A model generated the notes under the pieces. It was not told the origin of the DNA. It made no database searches and was given only the letters and a program-made list of their open reading frames with translations. From Bacillota bacterium (lineage in GTDB: Bacteria; Bacillota; Clostridia; Oscillospirales; Oscillospiraceae): a stretch of 36,035 bases of DNA. Numbering within the stretch: position 1 is the stretch's first letter; each line of letters starts with the position of its first letter. Made by a program: the position numbers and the translations under genes. This document shows positions 31,929-36,035 of this stretch, piece after piece. The DNA lies in the NCBI GenBank assembly GCA_029224785.1, contig JAQXVF010000059.1, forward strand, positions 1 to 36,035. Reading direction: 5' to 3'.

Positions 31929-34718
31929 ATGGAATACAAAAACACGATCATTACCCCCAAGACCGACTTTCCCATGAAGGCCGGTCTGCCCAACCGGGAG
32001 CCGGGTATGCTGGCCCGGTGGAACGAGCAGGATCTTTACGGAGCTATGCTGGAAAAGAACAAGGATCTGCCCCGGTTCGTCCTGCACGACGGCCCTCCCT
32101 TCTCCAACGGCTATATCCACATGGGCCATGCCCTCAACAAGTCCCTGAAGGATTTTATCGTCCGCAGCCATGCCATGATGGGGTATTACACCCCCTATGT
32201 GCCCGGCTGGGACAACCACGGTCTGCCCATTGAGCGTGCCATTGAGAATTCCAAAAAGAAGCTCAACAAGGATATGTCTGTCCCTGAGTTCCGGGGGGCC
32301 TGCGAGGAGTTTGCCCAGGACTTTATCAACAAGCAGCGGGAAGGCTTCCGCCGCCTGGGTGTGGTGGGCGACTGGGAGCATCCCTACCGTACCATGGACA
32401 GGCACTTTGAGGCCCAGGAGGTCAAGATCTTTGGCCGTATGTTTGACAAGGGCTATATCTACAAGGGTCTCAAGCCCGTGAGCTGGTGCCCCTTCTGTAC
32501 CACCGCCGTGGCGGAAGCCGATATCGAGTACCAGGAGGATCCCTGCACCTCTGTGTATGTGAAGTTCCGCATTCGGGACGATTTGGGCAAGCTGCAGGAG
32601 TTTGACCTGAGCAATACCTATTTTGTGATCTGGACCACCACCATCTGGACCCTCCCCGGCAACCTGGCCATCTGCCTCCATCCCCGTGAGCGCTATGTGC
32701 TGGTGAAGGCCGAAAACGGCGAGACCTATATCATGGCGGAAGCCCTGATGGAAAAGGTCATGAAGATCGGCGGCTTTGAATCCTATGAGGTGCTGGCGTC
32801 CTTCCCCGGCAGCTTCTTCGAGAATATGCTGGCCCAGCATCCCTTCCTGGACAAGACCTCCCGGCTGGTGAATGCCGAGTATGTCACCATGGATTCCGGT
32901 ACGGGTTGTGTCCACACCGCTCCCGGCTTCGGCGCGGACGACTACCAGACCTGTATGCGCTATGGCATGGAGCTCATCGTCCCGGTGGACGACTACGGCC
33001 GTCATACCGAGTATGCAGGCAAGTATGCTGGCCTGCCCACCGAGAAGTCTAACCCCATCATTCTGGCGGATATGAAGGAGAGCGGCGCCCTGTTTGCCGC
33101 CGAGGAGATTGTCCACTCCTACCCCCATCATGACCGCTGCAAGAAGCCCATCATCTTCCGCGCCACTCCTCAGTGGTTCTGCTCTGTGGAGTCCTTCAAG
33201 GACAAAGCCATCGAGGCCATCGAAAACGTGCAGTGGTATCCTGCCTGGGGCGGCGAGCGGATGGTCAGCATGATCCGGGAGCGCTCCGACTGGTGCATTT
33301 CCCGTCAGCGCCGTTGGGGTCTGCCCATTCCCGTATTCTACTGCAAGGACTGCGGCAAGCCTGTTTCCACCCCCGAATCCATTGAAAAGCTCTCCAAGCT
33401 GTTTGACGAGCATGGCTCCAACATCTGGTTCGAAAAAGAGGCCATGGAGCTGGTGCCGGAAGGCTTTACCTGCCCCCACTGCGGCGGAAAGACCTTCGAC
33501 AAGGAGAAGGATACCCTGGATTGCTGGTTCGACTCCGGCTCCACCCATTTTGCCTCTCTCATGAAGGATGCGCCGGAGCTGTGGCCTGCGGATGTGTATT
33601 TGGAAGGCGCCGACCAGTATCGCGGCTGGTTCCAGTCCAGTCTGCTGACTTCCGTGGGCGCCCTGGATCAGGGGGCACCCTTCCGGCAGGTGCTGACCCA
33701 CGGCTGGACCGTGGACGGACAGGGCCGGGCCATGCACAAGAGCCTGGGCAACGGTGTGGATCCTGCCGACCTGATTAAGGAATATGGCGCCGATATCGTC
33801 CGCCTGTGGGCGGCATCCTCCGACTATCATGCCGATGTCCGCTGCTCCAAGGAGATCTTCAAGCAGATTGCCCAGAACTACCTGAAGTTCCGCAATACCG
33901 CACGCTATTGCCTTGGCAACCTGGATGGGTTCGACCCCAACAACCTGGTGGCTCCCGGGGAGATGGAAGAACTGGATCGGTGGGCACTGACCGGCCTGAA
34001 CCGTCTGATTGCCCAGTGCCGCAAGGCCTATGATGCCTATGAATTCCACAATGTAACCCATGCCATCAACGATTTCTGCGTGGTGGAGATGTCCAGCTTC
34101 TACCTGGACATCATCAAGGATCGGCTGTACTGCGAGGAAGCGAACGGCCTGCGCCGCCGCTCTGCACAGACCGCCCTGTACCTCATCGTGGATGCCATGG
34201 CGAAGCTGTTTGCTCCTGTTCTGGCCTTCACCTGCGATGAGATCTGGCAGGCTATGCCGCACCGTGCCGGCGACGACACCCGGAACATCCTGCTCAACCA
34301 GATGCCTGCCGACTGTGCGGACTATGTGCTGCCGGAGGAGACCATGGCCAAGTGGGACGTGCTGCTGAAGCTGCGTCAGGACGTGAACGGCGTGCTGGAG
34401 CGTGCCCGTGCAGACAAGCGCATCGGCAAGGCCCTGGAAGCCCATGTGTCCCTGCAGGGCGGCAACGAGACCGTGAAGGCCGCCTGCAGCGGTGTGAACC
34501 TGGCGGAGCTGTTCATCGTTTCCTCCTGCGATTGGGAAGCCCCTGCGGAAGGCGCTGAGGTTGGTGCCGGTGTGAACTTCGACGATCTGACCATTGGCGT
34601 CACCGAAGCGCGGGGTGAGAAGTGCCCCCGGTGCTGGATGCACTCCCTGGAAGCAGACGAAAATGGTCTGTGTCCCCGCTGCGCCAGAGTTGTGGCAAAG
34701 CTGGACGTGGAGATCTGA
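31929..34718 (+). CDS. ileS: Isoleucyl-tRNA synthetase
   Basis: 929 residues, bacterial type with the C-terminal zinc site. HIGH motif H64-M-G-H67; the KMSKS loop reads A-M602-H-K604-S-L-G-N rather than K-M-S-K-S. The editing domain (CP1) is in the middle. Zn cysteines C899, C902, C915 and C918 match CPRCWMHSLE. It charges tRNA-Ile and is controlled by the T-box just upstream. Start codon at 31929 with ACGGAGG. Confidence 0.97.
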   Translation: MEYKNTIITPKTDFPMKAGLPNREPGMLARWNEQDLYGAMLEKNKDLPRFVLHDGPPFSNGYIHMGHALNKSLKDFIVRSHAMMGYYTPYVPGWDNHGLPIERAIENSKKKLNKDMSVPEFRGACEEFAQDFINKQREGFRRLGVVGDWEHPYRTMDRHFEAQEVKIFGRMFDKGYIYKGLKPVSWCPFCTTAVAEADIEYQEDPCTSVYVKFRIRDDLGKLQEFDLSNTYFVIWTTTIWTLPGNLAICLHPRERYVLVKAENGETYIMAEALMEKVMKIGGFESYEVLASFPGSFFENMLAQHPFLDKTSRLVNAEYVTMDSGTGCVHTAPGFGADDYQTCMRYGMELIVPVDDYGRHTEYAGKYAGLPTEKSNPIILADMKESGALFAAEEIVHSYPHHDRCKKPIIFRATPQWFCSVESFKDKAIEAIENVQWYPAWGGERMVSMIRERSDWCISRQRRWGLPIPVFYCKDCGKPVSTPESIEKLSKLFDEHGSNIWFEKEAMELVPEGFTCPHCGGKTFDKEKDTLDCWFDSGSTHFASLMKDAPELWPADVYLEGADQYRGWFQSSLLTSVGALDQGAPFRQVLTHGWTVDGQGRAMHKSLGNGVDPADLIKEYGADIVRLWAASSDYHADVRCSKEIFKQIAQNYLKFRNTARYCLGNLDGFDPNNLVAPGEMEELDRWALTGLNRLIAQCRKAYDAYEFHNVTHAINDFCVVEMSSFYLDIIKDRLYCEEANGLRRRSAQTALYLIVDAMAKLFAPVLAFTCDEIWQAMPHRAGDDTRNILLNQMPADCADYVLPEETMAKWDVLLKLRQDVNGVLERARADKRIGKALEAHVSLQGGNETVKAACSGVNLAELFIVSSCDWEAPAEGAEVGAGVNFDDLTIGVTEARGEKCPRCWMHSLEADENGLCPRCARVVAKLDVEI

Positions 34719-34744
34719 TTTTCGGAGAAGTATGAATCCTGATG

Positions 34745-34778
34745 ACGGCCGCCGGAATACCATCCGGCGGCCGTTTCG
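34745..34778 (+). terminator. Terminator-like hairpin after ileS
   Basis: ACGGCCGCCGGA (34745-34756) and TCCGGCGGCCGT (34763-34774), a twelve-pair stem; only TTCG follows, so the T-run is weak. Confidence 0.75.
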
Positions 34779-34923
34779 CGTCAAAAAACGCAGAACAACC
34801 GACGGTTGAGGGAAAATCCAACCAACAGGTGTGCTGTATGTGGGTTTTTCAACGGATGATCCCTTCTCTGTTCCGGAAAACCCTGGTAGAATGGTGGCAT
34901 CTGAGGAAAGGAGAAAACAAATC

Positions 34924-35424
34924 ATGGATACAACATTGGGAAAACGGATCGGCACGCTGCGCAGAGAAAAGAATCTGACGCAGGAGGACCTGGCCCGGCG
35001 GCTGTCCGTCAGCCCCCAGGCAGTGAGCAAATGGGAAAACGACCAGACATGTCCGGATATCAGTCTGCTGCCGGCGCTGGCGGAGATCCTGGAAACCAGC
35101 GTGGATGCCTTGCTCACGGGAAAGGACGAGCCGACGGTGAAACTGGTTTCCGTGGAGGAAAAGCCGGACACCGGAAATATGGTGTTCCGGATCCAGGTGG
35201 ATTCCGTCCAGGGCGATAAAGTTCGGGTCAATCTGCCTGTGCGCCTGGTGGAACTGGCGGTGGAGATCGGAATGGAGCTTCCCCAGATCTCCGGCAGCGG
35301 TGCTCTGAAAGGTCTGGATCTGGGAAAGATGCTGGAACTGGTTCGGTGCGGTGTGACGGGGAACCTGGTGGAAGTGGAATCTGGGGACGGAGACACGGTC
35401 CGGATCTTTGTGGAGTCCCTATGA
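34924..35424 (+). CDS. XRE-family regulator with C-terminal SHOCT/YvlB-like domain
   Basis: 166 residues. Residues 1-65 are a helix-turn-helix_3 domain (LGKRIGTLRREKNLTQEDLARRLSVSPQAVSKWENDQTCPDISLL). Residues 80-166 form a beta-rich domain in which VDSVQGDKVRVNLPVRLVELAVEIG, then LLELVRCG.TGNLVEVES.DGD.V.I-type sequence, resembles the small domain of YvlB/SHOCT-like proteins. The last base pairs overlap the start of the next gene (ATGA). Probably an autoregulated sensor-repressor; the signal is unknown. The ribosome site is AAAGGAG. Confidence 0.85.
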   Translation: MDTTLGKRIGTLRREKNLTQEDLARRLSVSPQAVSKWENDQTCPDISLLPALAEILETSVDALLTGKDEPTVKLVSVEEKPDTGNMVFRIQVDSVQGDKVRVNLPVRLVELAVEIGMELPQISGSGALKGLDLGKMLELVRCGVTGNLVEVESGDGDTVRIFVESL

Positions 35425-35666
35425 AGATCGTGATTTCACAAAACAGGGCACCCCGATTCTGGATTCCTGTTCCCGCAGCCCTTTTGACAAGCGCACTGAG
35501 CGCCCGTGTGATGCAGGAGGCGCTGAATCAACAGGGGTGGCAGATTTCTTCAGCTCAGGCAAAGTTGTTTTGCCAGGCCGTCCGGGACTTCGGCAGGGAA
35601 CACCGGGGCTGGGTTCTGGTGGATGTGAAAGCATCAGACGGGACGGGCGTAAAGATCGTGCTGTAG
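35421..35666 (+). CDS. Small partner protein of the XRE regulator
   Basis: 81 residues, translationally coupled by an ATGA overlap. It looks like a shorter copy of the regulator's C-terminal domain: IPVPAALLTSALSARVMQEAL, then GWVLVDVKASDGTGVKIVL. A hydrophobic segment at about 12-30 is too short and polar for a sure membrane helix. It may form a hetero-dimer with the regulator or serve as its sensor. No known family is certain. Confidence 0.7.
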   Translation: MKIVISQNRAPRFWIPVPAALLTSALSARVMQEALNQQGWQISSAQAKLFCQAVRDFGREHRGWVLVDVKASDGTGVKIVL

Positions 35667-35676
35667 TGCCGGGGGT

Positions 35677-35706
35677 CAGGCAGAATCGGCCCATAGATTC
35701 TTCCTG
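35677..35706 (+). terminator. Weak hairpin after the XRE pair
   Basis: CAGG-AGAATC and GATTCT-CCTG pair with one mismatch at 35677-35706. There is no T-run. Low confidence. Confidence 0.35.
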
Positions 35707-35746
35707 AAGCGGTCTTTGAAAAAACGAGGAAGAAGGAAAATTTCGC

Positions 35747-35774
35747 TTGACATTTGACATTCCTGTGCTATAAT
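35747..35774 (+). promoter_or_regulatory. Strong promoter of the tRNA pair
   Basis: TTGACA at 35747-35752, 16-base spacer, extended -10 TGCTATAAT with TATAAT at 35769-35774. Close to consensus, as expected for stable RNA. Confidence 0.88.
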
Positions 35775-35794
35775 AATCGTGTTCTGTGTGAGCC

Positions 35795-35870
35795 GCCGGT
35801 ATAGCTCAGTTGGTAGAGCAGCTGATTTGTAATCAGCAGGTCGGGGGTTCGAGTCCGTCTACCGGCTCCA
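35795..35870 (+). tRNA. tRNA-Thr (anticodon TGT)
   Basis: 76 bases including encoded CCA. Acceptor GCCGGTA pairs with TACCGGC. D-arm AGCTCAGTTGGTAGAGC, anticodon arm GCTGATTTGTAATCAGC with TGT in the loop, T-arm GGGTTCGAGTC. It reads ACA (and by wobble other ACN) codons. Confidence 0.97.
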
Positions 35871-35900
35871 TTCAGACAGGCTCCAGAGCGAAAAGAATAT

Positions 35901-35985
35901 GGGGGAATTCCCGAGTGGCCAAAGGGGACAGACTGTAAATCTGCTGCTTATCGCTTCGGTGGTTCGAATCCACCTTCCCCCACCA
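35901..35985 (+). tRNA. tRNA-Tyr (anticodon GTA)
   Basis: 85 bases, class II with a long variable arm. Acceptor GGGGGAA pairs with TTCCCCC, then ACCA is encoded. Anticodon loop CTGTAAA with GTA. Thirty bases after tRNA-Thr, same transcript. Confidence 0.97.
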
Positions 35986-36020
35986 TAAAAAGAGGACGAA
36001 AAAGATATCCTCGAAAAAAC

Positions 36021-36035
36021 CCCGAGTTTCTCGGG
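36021..36035 (+). terminator. Hairpin at the window end
   Basis: CCCGAG-TTT-CTCGGG closes exactly at the last base. It is probably a terminator of the tRNA operon, cut before its T-run. Confidence 0.5.

Noticed and set aside
31620..35396. 1258-codon open frame on the minus strand across the T-box and ileS
   Set aside because: It is the antisense of ileS, the T-box and the XRE gene. Its translation is low in family-like motifs, and the long open frame follows from GC-rich codon use.
1..36035. CRISPR array, prophage or complete insertion sequence
   Set aside because: I saw no regularly spaced repeats, no transposase or phage structural genes. Only the hairpin at 320-353 hints at an element end.

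Overview
The window reads as chromosomal DNA of a GC-rich, Gram-positive, spore-forming anaerobe of the class Clostridia, probably a gut Oscillospirales/Ruminococcaceae-type organism. The support is: strong purine-rich ribosome sites, sigma-A promoters, a T-box in front of ileS, a tetrahydrofolate riboswitch in front of folT, the conserved miaB-mutS-mutL-miaA-hfq order, sepF and divIVA, spore-type SpoIID/peptidoglycan-binding proteins, and a siroheme sulfite/nitrite reductase-like enzyme. I cannot name the species.

Layout. 1-400: the tail of an unrecognised gene and a bidirectional hairpin. 415-2976 (minus): an arsenic-type operon, arsR-permease-FeS protein-Cys-rich thioredoxin-arsC, with a perfect sigma-A promoter. 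2985-7056: a sulfur/nitrogen redox locus. A LysR regulator diverges from a 73-codon fragment of a YeiH-type transporter and from an 852-residue protein that joins a CoA-disulfide-reductase-like flavoprotein, a rhodanese, a siroheme reductase and two 4Fe-4S clusters. A decayed start of an ABC ATPase gene lies beside the LysR gene. 7305-9441: three spore-type genes, the first apparently starting at CTG. 9541-10113: a CDP-alcohol phosphatidyltransferase. 10362-12105 (minus): an alpha/beta hydrolase and a Nif3-like protein. 12524-13907 (minus): promoter, THF riboswitch, terminator-like hairpin and a folT-type ECF transporter with an unusual extracytoplasmic tail. 14058-14864: a ParB/Noc-like protein.

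15107-20341: alpha-glucan use: an orphan MsmK-type sugar ABC ATPase with a Lys-rich insertion, then malQ and glgP. 20568-21596 (minus): an AT-richer S66 peptidase, a possible insertion. 21834-29690: the tRNA-modification and mismatch-repair operon miaB-mutS-CPBP protease-mutL-miaA-hfq. 29748-34718: the division cluster yggS-sepF-divIVA followed by T-box-ileS, without ylmG and ylmH. 34924-35666: an XRE regulator and its coupled partner. 35795-35985: tRNA-Thr(TGT) and tRNA-Tyr(GTA).

Most of the window is ordinary housekeeping DNA. The best candidate for something little described is the four-module redox protein at 4445-7003 with its divergent LysR gene, repeated GATAAA operator motifs and stranded transporter fragment. 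All assignments come from reading motifs in the sequence; no database search was run.
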